Shown: positions 45,864 to 54,286 of the stretch, one piece after another
Numbering within the stretch: the stretch's first letter is position 1
Layout: the number at the start of each line of letters is the position of its first letter
Assembly (NCBI RefSeq): GCF_003014475.1
Contig: NZ_PYGJ01000002.1
Location: 310,001 to 374,000, forward strand
Length of the DNA: 64,000 bases
Origin: Shimia abyssi
GTDB lineage: Bacteria; Pseudomonadota; Alphaproteobacteria; Rhodobacterales; Rhodobacteraceae
Direction of reading: 5' to 3'
Translations under genes and position numbers: made by a program
The notes under the pieces: generated by a model
Database searches by the model: none
Told to the model about the DNA's origin: nothing
Seen by the model: the letters and a program-made list of their open reading frames with translations, nothing else

Positions 45864-47852
45864 TCACAAACGCGGTACGTTTTCGCTCCATTTGCGCTCA
45901 AACACCTTGTCTGAACCCTCCATGACGTCCAGCTCGGCTTCAACCAAAAAACTGCCCGCAACTGCGCGCAAACGCACCATGGCTTCGGTCCGCACCTCCC
46001 AATCGTCTCTGGCCATCGTACGTACCCAGCGAAACTCAGCCTCCGCCGATAGCGGATCATCCTCCTTGATCGAAAACCGCTCCCGCACAGTCGTTGCGCT
46101 GGTCAATCCAGTTGCCAAATCGCGCACAGCGCCGTCATCGCCCTCGATCTCCAACCGAATCTCACGTGTCGCACTGTCCCGAATCACCCGCTTGCTTTCG
46201 CACCCGGCTCTTACTCGCACTTCCTCTAGCGGTTTTGCCGAGCGTGGCAGCTCAAACGTCCACTCGTCACCAGCCGCCAGCGCGCGTACCGGCAAGCGCA
46301 GATCGCCACTTGCAATCTCCAGCGTCGCCATCTCCGCCTCGGGCCACATAAACGGCCAATAACTGGTCGAAATCGCCACCCGCAACCTGTGCCCCACTGG
46401 CAAGCGGTACGCGCACTGATCCAACACCACCTCGCCTTCAACCAACTCGCCTACCGGCAAGTCTTGCAACGCTTCGCGCCCGTTTCTCTGGCGCAGGTTC
46501 AAAACCCCGTGGCTTATCAACGCGCTTGTCCCGTCAGGGCGCAGGTCGCACAATCGCACCGCCACCTGCGCACTCGGCTTGTCGGACCGCAACCGCAACC
46601 GCACCACAGGCGCGCCGACAATGTCGCGCGCCTCATCCGTCACGTCCCCGTCAAAGCAACAGCTTAACGCATCATCGCCGCGTTGATCGCCCGGCAATTC
46701 TCCGGGGCCAAATCCGAACGGAAAATACTCTCCCGTCGCCTGCCCGCAACCAAGCGCCGGAAACACCTTTTGCCCGGCAGCCCCCGCGGCATCCGACAGA
46801 CCGTCAGCTGTCAAATGCCAACTCTCTGTATGCAGCTCATGCTCCAAATCCCGCATCGCGATCCACCGACCGGGCCGCGCCTCATAACTCACTTGTGGTT
46901 TCACCGAATCCATCAGCCACGCGCGATACGCCGGCAAATCTTCAACCCCATTTTCCACACCTTTTAACCAACGGTCCCACCACTGCAGCATCTCGCCCAG
47001 AAAATCGATCTGCGGCCCTGGCACTGCAAAATGCGGATACTTGTGGTTCCATGGCCCAACCAGCCCCTTAACAGGCGCATCTAGGTTATTAACCAGATGT
47101 GCAATCGAGTTGCGATACCCGTCATGCCACCCGCCCACGCTCAACACGGCGGCATTTATCGCACTGTAATCTTCACAGACCGACCCGTGCTTCCAATAGT
47201 CATCCCTGACCTGATGCTGCACCCAGGTCTTGGCCAAAAACGGCGTATTCTCTAGCCGCTCCATCCACATCTCACGCCAACCGTCCCCGACAATCTCGGG
47301 ATCAGGCGGCAGCGCGAACCAGCCAAGAACCGTCGCCGCCCAGCCGGGGTTTTCGCCCAGCATCACACCGCCCTTATAATGGATGTCATCAGCATACCGA
47401 TCAGTGGTCGAACAAATGCTCACCACCGCCTTCAACGGCTCAGGCTTCAGCGCAGCAATCTGCAAACCGTTGAACCCACCCCAACTGATCCCCATCATGC
47501 CGACATTGCCACTGCACCACGCTTGCGCGGCCAGCCACTCGATCACTGCCACCCCATCCGCCAACTCCTGTGGCGAATACTCATCGTCAAACAGACCCTC
47601 GCTGTCCCCGCATCCGCGCATGTCTACCCGCACACAGGCATACCCATGCCCCGCCATATAGGGATGGGTCAGCGCGTCGCGCTTTGCCGTACCATCCCGC
47701 TTGCGATACGGCAGAAACTCCAGAATGGCCGGGACCGGATCCTCCCCAACTGGGCGCCAGATCCGCGCCGACAACCTTGTGCCATCCGCCATCGGAATGG
47801 CTACATGCGCGTGCTCTTCCACATCAATCGGAAATTCTTCGACAACCTGCAT
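45864..47852 (-). CDS. CocE/NonD-family serine hydrolase (X-Pro dipeptidyl-peptidase-like)
   Basis: 662 residues. Alpha/beta-hydrolase with nucleophile motif GISWGGFNGLQ, RVDMRGCGDSEG, GGWHDGYRNS with the catalytic His region, and the C-terminal galactose-binding-like jelly roll (PVVRLRLRSDKPSAQVAVRLCDLRPDGTS in two blocks) of the S15 family. GGGAGAG lies upstream of the chosen ATG; the open frame extends 63 codons more but lacks similarity. Substrate may be peptides or acyl esters. On the same strand as the peptide transporter, 302 bases upstream of it. Confidence 0.83.
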   Translation of the reverse strand: MQVVEEFPIDVEEHAHVAIPMADGTRLSARIWRPVGEDPVPAILEFLPYRKRDGTAKRDALTHPYMAGHGYACVRVDMRGCGDSEGLFDDEYSPQELADGVAVIEWLAAQAWCSGNVGMMGISWGGFNGLQIAALKPEPLKAVVSICSTTDRYADDIHYKGGVMLGENPGWAATVLGWFALPPDPEIVGDGWREMWMERLENTPFLAKTWVQHQVRDDYWKHGSVCEDYSAINAAVLSVGGWHDGYRNSIAHLVNNLDAPVKGLVGPWNHKYPHFAVPGPQIDFLGEMLQWWDRWLKGVENGVEDLPAYRAWLMDSVKPQVSYEARPGRWIAMRDLEHELHTESWHLTADGLSDAAGAAGQKVFPALGCGQATGEYFPFGFGPGELPGDQRGDDALSCCFDGDVTDEARDIVGAPVVRLRLRSDKPSAQVAVRLCDLRPDGTSALISHGVLNLRQRNGREALQDLPVGELVEGEVVLDQCAYRLPVGHRLRVAISTSYWPFMWPEAEMATLEIASGDLRLPVRALAAGDEWTFELPRSAKPLEEVRVRAGCESKRVIRDSATREIRLEIEGDDGAVRDLATGLTSATTVRERFSIKEDDPLSAEAEFRWVRTMARDDWEVRTEAMVRLRAVAGSFLVEAELDVMEGSDKVFERKWSENVPRL

Positions 47853-48178
47853 TGCATCTCTCCCTGTCCCGAGATCACCCTGCAACCTAGGCTGTGCTCT
47901 TGGCAACCCGCCTACGAGCCCCCCCCTTTTGGCCGCGCTCGCGACATTGACAAAACGTGCCGCACGTCCTACCTCAAACCCATAACGATGGAGACTTGAT
48001 GTCCTGATCAGGCCGGAAGGCAACGCGCCTTCCACGTGCAAAATGACAGCTTTCCGGAGACGTCCCGCACCAGCGGTCGACGCCCACTGATTTGCACATT
48101 ACAACCAACCACATGTATTTCGCCTCGGACCGCCTGCAACAGACGTTTCGATGGCATGAACATTGAAAGTTCAAAGCG
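47853..48178. other. 326-base divergent gap between the CocE-like gene and rsgA
   Basis: Contains a perfect 13-bp palindrome ACGTGC-C-GCACGT (47955-47967) that directly follows a TTGACA hexamer (47947-47952), and a hairpin GGAAGGC/GCCTTCC (48015-48033). The palindrome is a candidate operator for the hydrolase gene about 100 bases away. Nothing codes here convincingly. Confidence 0.4.
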
Positions 48179-49252
48179 ATGACACGGGACTATTCCCAAT
48201 TCCTGCCCACCAGCGGCACCCCGACCCCAAAACGCCAACTCTCCGCGCTGGAGCGGCTGGGCTGGCAACCCTTCTTTGCCCAGCAAACTGACCTCGAAAC
48301 CCTGGTCGCCACACCGCCCGTGCGTGCTGTTGAACAGCACCGCAGCGGCCTTCGTGTCATGGGCGACGGTATCGACACCACCCTGCCACCGGGGCCAGAG
48401 GCGACAGTGGGCGACTGGCTTCTCCTCAATCGTGACCTGCCCGCCAACAGCGCGGTGCTAAACCGCAAAAGCCTGTTCCAGCGCCGCGCGCCGGGCACGG
48501 ATCGGCGTATTCAGCTGATCGCGGCCAATGTGGACACAGCCTTTATTGTTTCGTCCTGTAACGCAGATTTTAACATCGCCCGCCTCGAACGTTTCGTGGC
48601 TGTTGCCTTTCAGGCCGACGTGACACCTGTTGTCCTGCTGACCAAAGCCGACCTCTGCGACGACCCCTCAGAATTTGCCTCACAGGCCCGCACTATCTCT
48701 GACCGTGTCCCAGTCCTCACGCTGAACGCGCGTTCCGGCGAACCCGCAACCGCGCTTACGGATTGGTGCAAACCGGGCCAAACCGTCGCCTTCCTTGGCT
48801 CCTCTGGCGTGGGCAAATCCACACTGGTGAACGCGCTTTTTGGCACCGGTATCGCGGCCACCGCTGGCATCCGCGAAGACGACGCCAAGGGACGCCACAC
48901 CACGCGTCACCGCCACTTGCACTTCACCGCCGATGGCTGCGGTGTTCTCGACACACCCGGCATTCGCGAACTGCAACTGACCGAGGCGGACGAAGGCGTT
49001 GCCGACGTGTTCGAGGACATCACCGAGCTTGCCACCCAATGCCGCTTTAACGACTGCAAACACGACACCGAACCTGGCTGCTCCGTCCGCGCGGCACTTG
49101 AAACTGGCGCGATTGACGAAAACAGACTGGCCCGCTGGCGCAAACTTGTCGCCGAAGAACGGTTCAACACAGCGTCGATCGCCGAACGCCGCGCAGATGA
49201 CAAAGCGTTTGGCAAAATGGTGCGCTCTGTCATGAAACATAAGAAACGCTAG
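48179..49252 (+). CDS. rsgA: Ribosome small-subunit-dependent GTPase RsgA
   Basis: 357-residue circularly permuted GTPase acting in late 30S assembly. An OB-fold N-terminus is followed by TKADL (G4) ahead of the P-loop LGSSGVGKSTLVNAL, the switch segment GRHTTRHRHL, DTPGIREL (G3) and the zinc domain with CRFNDCKHDTEPGCSV, whose Cys/His ligands are intact. Order G4-G1-G3 proves the permutation. The ribosome site before the ATG is weak. Confidence 0.94.
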   Translation: MTRDYSQFLPTSGTPTPKRQLSALERLGWQPFFAQQTDLETLVATPPVRAVEQHRSGLRVMGDGIDTTLPPGPEATVGDWLLLNRDLPANSAVLNRKSLFQRRAPGTDRRIQLIAANVDTAFIVSSCNADFNIARLERFVAVAFQADVTPVVLLTKADLCDDPSEFASQARTISDRVPVLTLNARSGEPATALTDWCKPGQTVAFLGSSGVGKSTLVNALFGTGIAATAGIREDDAKGRHTTRHRHLHFTADGCGVLDTPGIRELQLTEADEGVADVFEDITELATQCRFNDCKHDTEPGCSVRAALETGAIDENRLARWRKLVAEERFNTASIAERRADDKAFGKMVRSVMKHKKR

Positions 49253-49271
49253 TATTCAGCAGGCACCTCAG

Positions 49272-49311
49272 CGCCCGTCCACCTCGCTACGGTGGAACGG
49301 GCGTTGTTCTT
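49272..49311 (+). terminator. Terminator after rsgA
   Basis: CGCCCGT pairs with ACGGGCG, and inside it CCACC with GGTGG, separated by unpaired single bases; TTGTTCTT follows. It lies in the 63-base gap between rsgA and the converging channel gene. Confidence 0.7.
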
Positions 49312-49315
49312 GCGC

Positions 49316-49930
49316 CTACCCTTGTGACATTCGAGCGATTACAAATAGCCGCGCCACCAACATCAGCGCAAAACACGTCACCAGCGCCACGGCCTGATCG
49401 ACCAAAGAGATCAGACCCACAAACACGCCGCCTCCAACCAACGAAATCGTCGCGTAAAGATCTTCCTTCAAAACCGACGGCGTTACATTGCACAAAATGT
49501 CTCGGATCATTCCGCCAACGGTTCCAGTGATACACCCAATGATCACAGCAACGAACGGATGCGTCTCCATCTGCAACGCGACTTCGACACCGACCAATGT
49601 AAACAGCGCTAGCCCCACGGCGTCGAACTGCATCAATAGTCGCAACCGCCGTCCATTGCCTGACGGCAGACGCGTTGCCACAAAATACGCCGCAGCAGCC
49701 ACAGGAATGGCCACCATCAGATAGGTCAAATCCGTGATCCAGAACACCGGCACCCGTCCCAGGAACAAATCTCGCACGGTCCCGCCACCTACGGCGGCGG
49801 CCACCCCGATGACGGTCGCACCAAACAAATCCAACGTGTGCCGCGCACCCTGAATGGCGGCGGAGGCGGCCATTACAGCGGTCGCCAATACAGTCAGACC
49901 AAAGACCACATGGCTCAATGGTTCAATCAT
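49316..49930 (-). CDS. TRIC-like cation channel / UPF0126 membrane protein
   Basis: 204 residues with seven hydrophobic segments arranged as two copies of the UPF0126 repeat. Each copy carries the GGG-T-RD motif: AAAVGGGTVRDLFLGRVPVF and TGTVGGMIRDILCNVTPSVL. Prokaryotic members form trimeric potassium-permeable channels; others are annotated YicG. MIEPLSHVVFG is taken as the start; it overlaps the end of the upstream oxidoreductase gene by eight bases. Confidence 0.88.
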   Translation of the reverse strand: MIEPLSHVVFGLTVLATAVMAASAAIQGARHTLDLFGATVIGVAAAVGGGTVRDLFLGRVPVFWITDLTYLMVAIPVAAAAYFVATRLPSGNGRRLRLLMQFDAVGLALFTLVGVEVALQMETHPFVAVIIGCITGTVGGMIRDILCNVTPSVLKEDLYATISLVGGGVFVGLISLVDQAVALVTCFALMLVARLFVIARMSQG

Positions 49931-51329
49931 GCCCGCCAGCCTGCTCCAACGGCGCGTTCGGGTCATGCAGCGCCGCGACCTGCCCCAAGGTAACGGGCTT
50001 AAGCGGTGGTCGCACACGGACATATCCGGTGTCATCCATGCTCCGATTGTTCGCATCGGCCAGAATGCGCGAAACAGACAGCCCACAATACCGCCCCTGA
50101 CACCGCCCCATACCGGCACGGGTAAAGGCTTTGGCTTGGTTCGGCCCCAAACAGCCTTGCTCAGCTGCTTCGCGGATCTGCCCCGCCTTAACCTCTTCAC
50201 AACGACACACCGTCACCTCATCTTCCGGCGCCAACGCCTCATGATAAGGCGGAAAAGCGCGGTCAATGAATGGGCGAATGCTCAGCTCTACATTCCGCTG
50301 CCCAATCAGTGGATTGGCACGCCGATCCCTTTCGGCCCGTGGAAGTGAGCCCAATTCGTGTGCGACGGCTAAACCAGTGATCCGCCCAGAAAGCTCTGCA
50401 GACATCGCACCACCAATTCCCGCACCATCCCCGGCGATCCAGACACCGTCACACTCTGTGCGCCCCCACGGATCGACCTTTGGCACAAAAGCGTTCTGTT
50501 GTGCGTTCCAATGATGCTCGATTCCGGCCATCCGCGCAGCCTGCACATCCGGGACAACCCCATGATGCAGCAGGACAGTGTCTGTCGCCATTTCGTGAAT
50601 GGCACCACCACAGGAAAAATGCACCGCGTCCACACGCCGACTACCGAGTAGGGCAATATTGCGCGACTTGACGTAACGCGGCACCCCAGCGTTGCGCAAC
50701 TCGTTCAGCGTCGCCGCGCCTTTTTGCAGATACCGCCATCCCCGCATTGCAGCGCGCCAATGAGTCATTGCCCTGCGCATATCGCTACGCGTTTGTGTTT
50801 CGACCAAGGCCTTGGGCGGGAAACCGGCGCGCACTAACTGAACAGCCACCAAATACAACAGCGGGCCCGAGCCAACCAGCACGGCCTCTCTTGCTACAAT
50901 CCCAGACTGTTTCAGCATGATCTGCGCCGCACCGGCCGTCATGACACCCGGCAAAGTCCACCCCGGCACCGGCATCGCCCTTTCCAAGGCTCCCGTCGCC
51001 AACAGCACATGATCTGCCTCGACCAAATACTCACCATCTGGTGTGCTATAGGCGACGTGGTTCTCCTCAATCGACCAAACTCGCGCCTTGGCCACATAGT
51101 CCACATCAGATTTGGCTACAGCATCTGTCAGCAACGCACCCCGGCGGTAATCACGGCCCAATACTGCACCACGCAACTCCGATCCCACTTCTACATTGCG
51201 AAAAATCTGCCCACCCAGTGTTGCCTGTTCATCCAGCAACAATACCCGAACACCTGCCTTCGCTGCCTCAGCGGCGGCCGCCATCCCTGCGGGTCCGGCA
51301 CCAATTATCGCCAAGTTAACGCGATGCAT
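49923..51329 (-). CDS. FAD/[2Fe-2S] oxidoreductase, HcnB/OoxA-like alpha subunit
   Basis: 468 residues: FAD/NAD-binding GAGPAGMAAAAEAAKAGVRVLLLDE, GGQIFRNVEVG, LLATGALERAMPVPGWTLPG, GDGAGIGGAMSAELSGRITG, and at the C-terminus a BFD-like cluster domain with CRCEEVKAGQIREAAEQGC and GMGRCQGRYCG. This is the layout of the alpha subunits of heteromeric opine, hydroxyproline and glycine (HcnB) dehydrogenases. It starts inside the end of the small iron-sulfur subunit gene. Confidence 0.85.
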   Translation of the reverse strand: MHRVNLAIIGAGPAGMAAAAEAAKAGVRVLLLDEQATLGGQIFRNVEVGSELRGAVLGRDYRRGALLTDAVAKSDVDYVAKARVWSIEENHVAYSTPDGEYLVEADHVLLATGALERAMPVPGWTLPGVMTAGAAQIMLKQSGIVAREAVLVGSGPLLYLVAVQLVRAGFPPKALVETQTRSDMRRAMTHWRAAMRGWRYLQKGAATLNELRNAGVPRYVKSRNIALLGSRRVDAVHFSCGGAIHEMATDTVLLHHGVVPDVQAARMAGIEHHWNAQQNAFVPKVDPWGRTECDGVWIAGDGAGIGGAMSAELSGRITGLAVAHELGSLPRAERDRRANPLIGQRNVELSIRPFIDRAFPPYHEALAPEDEVTVCRCEEVKAGQIREAAEQGCLGPNQAKAFTRAGMGRCQGRYCGLSVSRILADANNRSMDDTGYVRVRPPLKPVTLGQVAALHDPNAPLEQAGGHD

Positions 51330-51630
51330 AGGGCCCTTCCCGCATTCTGCGCGCAGGTTGCACATCCAACCCGGTTTCAACTTCCATCAAACAGGCCTGA
51401 CGCGTTTCGCCGTTCACCAGAACCAGACAATCGAAACACGCGCCCATCATGCAAAAGGGTGCCCTCCCGACCCCGCGGTGCGATGTCTGGCGAAACGCAT
51501 CAACCCCCGCCGCCATCAATGCCGCAGCAAGGTTGCTGCCCTCCGCCAGCTGATACTCCTGCCCGCCAAAGCGCACGGGCACGCGCGGCGCACCGCTCTC
51601 CAGCTCTTCAAATCGCGAAACGGGCTTCAC
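51316..51630 (-). CDS. Small [2Fe-2S] subunit, HcnA/gamma-like
   Basis: 104-residue ferredoxin-like protein with Cys spacing C-x4-C-x2-C (APFCMMGACFDCLV) and a fourth Cys in RQACLMEVETG, the arrangement of HcnA and the N-terminal domain of sarcosine oxidase alpha. Starts with GTG after a GGAGG site at ideal spacing; a GTG ten codons earlier is weaker. It overlaps both neighbours, which shows one operon. Confidence 0.85.
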   Translation of the reverse strand: MKPVSRFEELESGAPRVPVRFGGQEYQLAEGSNLAAALMAAGVDAFRQTSHRGVGRAPFCMMGACFDCLVLVNGETRQACLMEVETGLDVQPARRMREGPYASR

Positions 51631-52705
51631 CGAACACCTCCAGATCGGGTGCGCCTTCACCCTTTAATAGCCACTCTGGCAACCGGCGCGCATGTGCCGC
51701 GGCCAGCGTCACACCGCTATGACACGTAACCAGAAACGCTCCCGGCATCTGCTCACTTTCCTGATATATCGGCAACCCATCAGGGGACATAACCCGCAAC
51801 GCGCCCCAACTGCGCACCAGTTGCGCGCGCGCCAAATCAGGATAGGCCGCAACGGCTTCGGCTGCCAACTGCGCCATGCCCTTGCGCGTCACCGCGTCAT
51901 TCTGCCCAACCAGCTCATTGGTCGCACCGATCTGAACCGCGCCCTCATTCACTTGACGCGCAATCAGCGACGGACGCCGGATCAATGGCGCCAGCTTCTC
52001 AGTGATCAAAACCTGCCCCCGTTCAGGGCTCAGCGGCGCTTTGAACCCGAATTTCGGCCCCAGCTCAGCCGCACCAAGCCCCGCCGCCAGAACAACCCGG
52101 TCCGCTTCAATCCGCGAACCGTCAGAGCACCCCAAATCAAAAACCGCGCCGTGTGTGACCGACAGAACCTGCTTACCTGACAAGATCTCGCCGCCCAATC
52201 GTCGAACTTCTTCGGCCAACGCCCGCAACAAACGCAGTGGATTGACCTGCCCATCCTGATGATGCAGCAAAGCTCCAACAACGGCGTCGCCAATTCCGGG
52301 CTCTTCCTTGCGTAGTTCCTTAGCGCTCAATACTTCGAACGGATAATCACCGTGCAAAATGGATTGAATTTTCGTGTATCGCGCCGCCCAATCTGCCAAA
52401 CTGTTTTCGCTGAAATGCAGGTCCAATCCGCCATGTTGCTCCAACGACAGGTCAAATCCAGTGGCATCTTCTAGCTCTTCCGCGAAGTCTGACCACGCGG
52501 CCGCTGCCGTTTGGCTCCAACGAGCATAAACTGGTTGTTTCAACCCTTTGCCCTGGACCCAGACAAGGCCAAAGTTCCCACGGCTTGCACGCAGGGCGTC
52601 ATCAGCGCCATCCAGAACCGTGACACCCAAGCCGCGCTTTAGCAGCCCCCATGCCACTGACAGGCCGACAATTCCGCCTCCAACAATGGCAAAGTCCGAA
52701 CTCAT
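51608..52705 (-). CDS. FAD-dependent oxidase (DAO family), HcnC/OoxB-like beta subunit
   Basis: 365-residue D-amino acid oxidase-type flavoprotein: SDFAIVGGGIVGLSVAWGLLKRG at the start, GGEILSGKQVLSV, VVLAAGLGAAELGP and, near the end, AFLVTCHSGVTLAAAHARRLPEWLL, where the GH/CHSG loop contacts flavin and substrate. It would oxidise an amine or imino acid. With the two genes following it forms a heterotrimeric dehydrogenase. GGGAGT precedes the ATG. Confidence 0.85.
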   Translation of the reverse strand: MSSDFAIVGGGIVGLSVAWGLLKRGLGVTVLDGADDALRASRGNFGLVWVQGKGLKQPVYARWSQTAAAAWSDFAEELEDATGFDLSLEQHGGLDLHFSENSLADWAARYTKIQSILHGDYPFEVLSAKELRKEEPGIGDAVVGALLHHQDGQVNPLRLLRALAEEVRRLGGEILSGKQVLSVTHGAVFDLGCSDGSRIEADRVVLAAGLGAAELGPKFGFKAPLSPERGQVLITEKLAPLIRRPSLIARQVNEGAVQIGATNELVGQNDAVTRKGMAQLAAEAVAAYPDLARAQLVRSWGALRVMSPDGLPIYQESEQMPGAFLVTCHSGVTLAAAHARRLPEWLLKGEGAPDLEVFGEARFAI

Positions 52706-53011
52706 AAAATACTCCCGACCCGCGTGAAATTGCACGCCTAGGTTTAAATACAGCCCGCGGTCCCGGCTGCCAATGTAAGAGTTGATATCACAACGTTATT
52801 TGGGGGGCACCCGGCCCCCCATTTTCCTGCCTGCCTGTCCCGCATACCCAATGGATTTTCTGATCATTTGCTTATTTTTATTGCCGAAAATCCGAAGGCT
52901 TGCTCGACTATACGCGCGACGAATCGAATCAGTCAATGGGGTGATTCGCAAAAACGAATCATTTCCGCGAATCGCTCGCGAACAAGTTGACATGTCTCAA
53001 CAAGCGCGGGC
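52706..53011. other. 306-base gap upstream of the HcnABC-like operon, with G/C hairpin and GANTC cluster
   Basis: Between folC and the oxidase gene (both minus strand). It holds a GGGGGG/CCCCCC hairpin (52801-52821, 7 bp with flanking T-A) that may end folC transcripts, and, further up, five GANTC sites within 53 bases. A 77-codon plus-strand frame here shows no coding character. Confidence 0.5.
52921..52973. promoter_or_regulatory. Cluster of five GANTC sites with an inverted repeat
   Basis: GAATC at 52921, 52926, 52956 and 52969 and GATTC at 52943. GANTC is the CcrM methylation target of alphaproteobacteria and should occur about once in 256 bases. Two of the sites form the arms of a 7-bp inverted repeat, TGATTCG and CGAATCA around CAAAAA (52942-52961). 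The block is 216-268 bases upstream of the oxidase gene. Confidence 0.5.
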
Positions 53012-54286
53012 CTAGCCGTTTTCGCGCAAAATAGCGCCCGCCAGATACAATGACCCGCAAATCAGCACCCGCGCGCCCGGCTCCGCCTTCATAATCCCTT
53101 CCAGCGCGGCCAGCACACTCTCGGCCTCTTGCGCTTTCAGACCAACGCCTCTCGCGGCAGCAGCCGTCTCAGGCGCTGGCAACGTATTGGGCTCTCCGGG
53201 GATCGATACTGCCGTCAGGCTGTCGGCGACTGCCGCCAATGGACGAAGATATCCATCAATATCCTTGGTATTCAGCATACCGCAAATCAGATGAGTTGGC
53301 CGTTTACTCAACCCGTTCAAATGCGCGCCCAACGCAGCGCCTGCCGCCGCATTATGCCCGCCATCCAACCACAGCTCTGCATCGCCTGCCGCATCGATCA
53401 GTGGCCCTTGCTTCAAACGCTGCATCCGCGCTGGCCAGCGGACATCTGCCATTGCCGCTTCGCAAGCTGCCTCATCCGCACCCAGATACCGCAGCGCCGC
53501 CAATGCCGCGCCCGCATTCTCGATCTGATGCGCGCCCGGCAACGCGGGCAACGGCAGGTCCAATAGCCCTTTCTCGTCCTGAAACACCAACCGTCCGCGC
53601 TCTTGGAACACATGCCATTGCTGTCCCTGCGCAATCAACGGCGCCCCCAACGCCGCCGCTTTCGCCTCTATCACGTCCATCGCTTCATCCGGCTGAGGCC
53701 CCACGACACATGGCACACCGCGCTTCAGAATACCCGCCTTCTCGGCAGCAATCTTGGCAATGGTATTTCCCAAAAACTGCTCGTGATCGATCGAAATTGG
53801 CGTGATCACAGTCAACTCAGGCGCCTCGACAACATTGGTCGCATCCAAGCGCCCGCCAAGCCCCGTTTCAAGCAGCGTATAATCCGCCTCAACACGTGCA
53901 AAGGCCAACAAGGCTGCACAGGTCGTAATCTCGAAATAGGTAATGTTTTCACTGCCATTAGCACTGTAACACTCGTCCAGCACCTCAGTCAGATGCGCCT
54001 CGTCAATCAGTGTCCCAGCCAGCCGGATGCGTTCATGAAACCGCGCGAGATGCGGGCTGGTATAGGCATGCGCACTTTTGCCCATGCCTTCAATTCCAGC
54101 CTGAATCATCGCCTGCGTGGACCCCTTTCCATTGGTCCCTGCCAAATGGACGACACTGGGCAATCTGTCTTGCGGATTGTCCAGTGCTGCCAGCAAACGC
54201 CACACGCGGTCCAGCGTCAGATCAATGATCTTCGGATGCAGCGCCATCATCCTTTCAAGGATGACGTCAGATGTCGCTTGGGTCAT
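53012..54286 (-). CDS. folC: Bifunctional folylpolyglutamate synthase/dihydrofolate synthase
   Basis: 424-residue Mur-ligase-family enzyme adding glutamate to folates. P-loop HLAGTNGKGSTQAMI, SPHLARFHERIRLAG, ITPISIDHEQFLGNTIAKIAAEKAGI, and LWLDGGHNAAAG are diagnostic. It overlaps the accD stop by four bases (ATGA), the common accD-folC arrangement. Confidence 0.94.
   Translation of the reverse strand: MTQATSDVILERMMALHPKIIDLTLDRVWRLLAALDNPQDRLPSVVHLAGTNGKGSTQAMIQAGIEGMGKSAHAYTSPHLARFHERIRLAGTLIDEAHLTEVLDECYSANGSENITYFEITTCAALLAFARVEADYTLLETGLGGRLDATNVVEAPELTVITPISIDHEQFLGNTIAKIAAEKAGILKRGVPCVVGPQPDEAMDVIEAKAAALGAPLIAQGQQWHVFQERGRLVFQDEKGLLDLPLPALPGAHQIENAGAALAALRYLGADEAACEAAMADVRWPARMQRLKQGPLIDAAGDAELWLDGGHNAAAGAALGAHLNGLSKRPTHLICGMLNTKDIDGYLRPLAAVADSLTAVSIPGEPNTLPAPETAAAARGVGLKAQEAESVLAALEGIMKAEPGARVLICGSLYLAGAILRENG

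Noticed and set aside
47853..48041. 63-codon extension of the CocE-like protein
   Set aside because: No similarity and no ribosome site, whereas GGGAGAG precedes the internal ATG.
49923..52705. Hydrogen cyanide synthase
   Set aside because: The subunits look HcnABC-like, but this architecture is shared with opine and hydroxyproline dehydrogenases and the gene order differs, so cyanide formation is not supported.
52782..53015. 77-codon plus-strand frame over the GANTC cluster
   Set aside because: No ribosome site or protein-like pattern; it runs through a GC hairpin.
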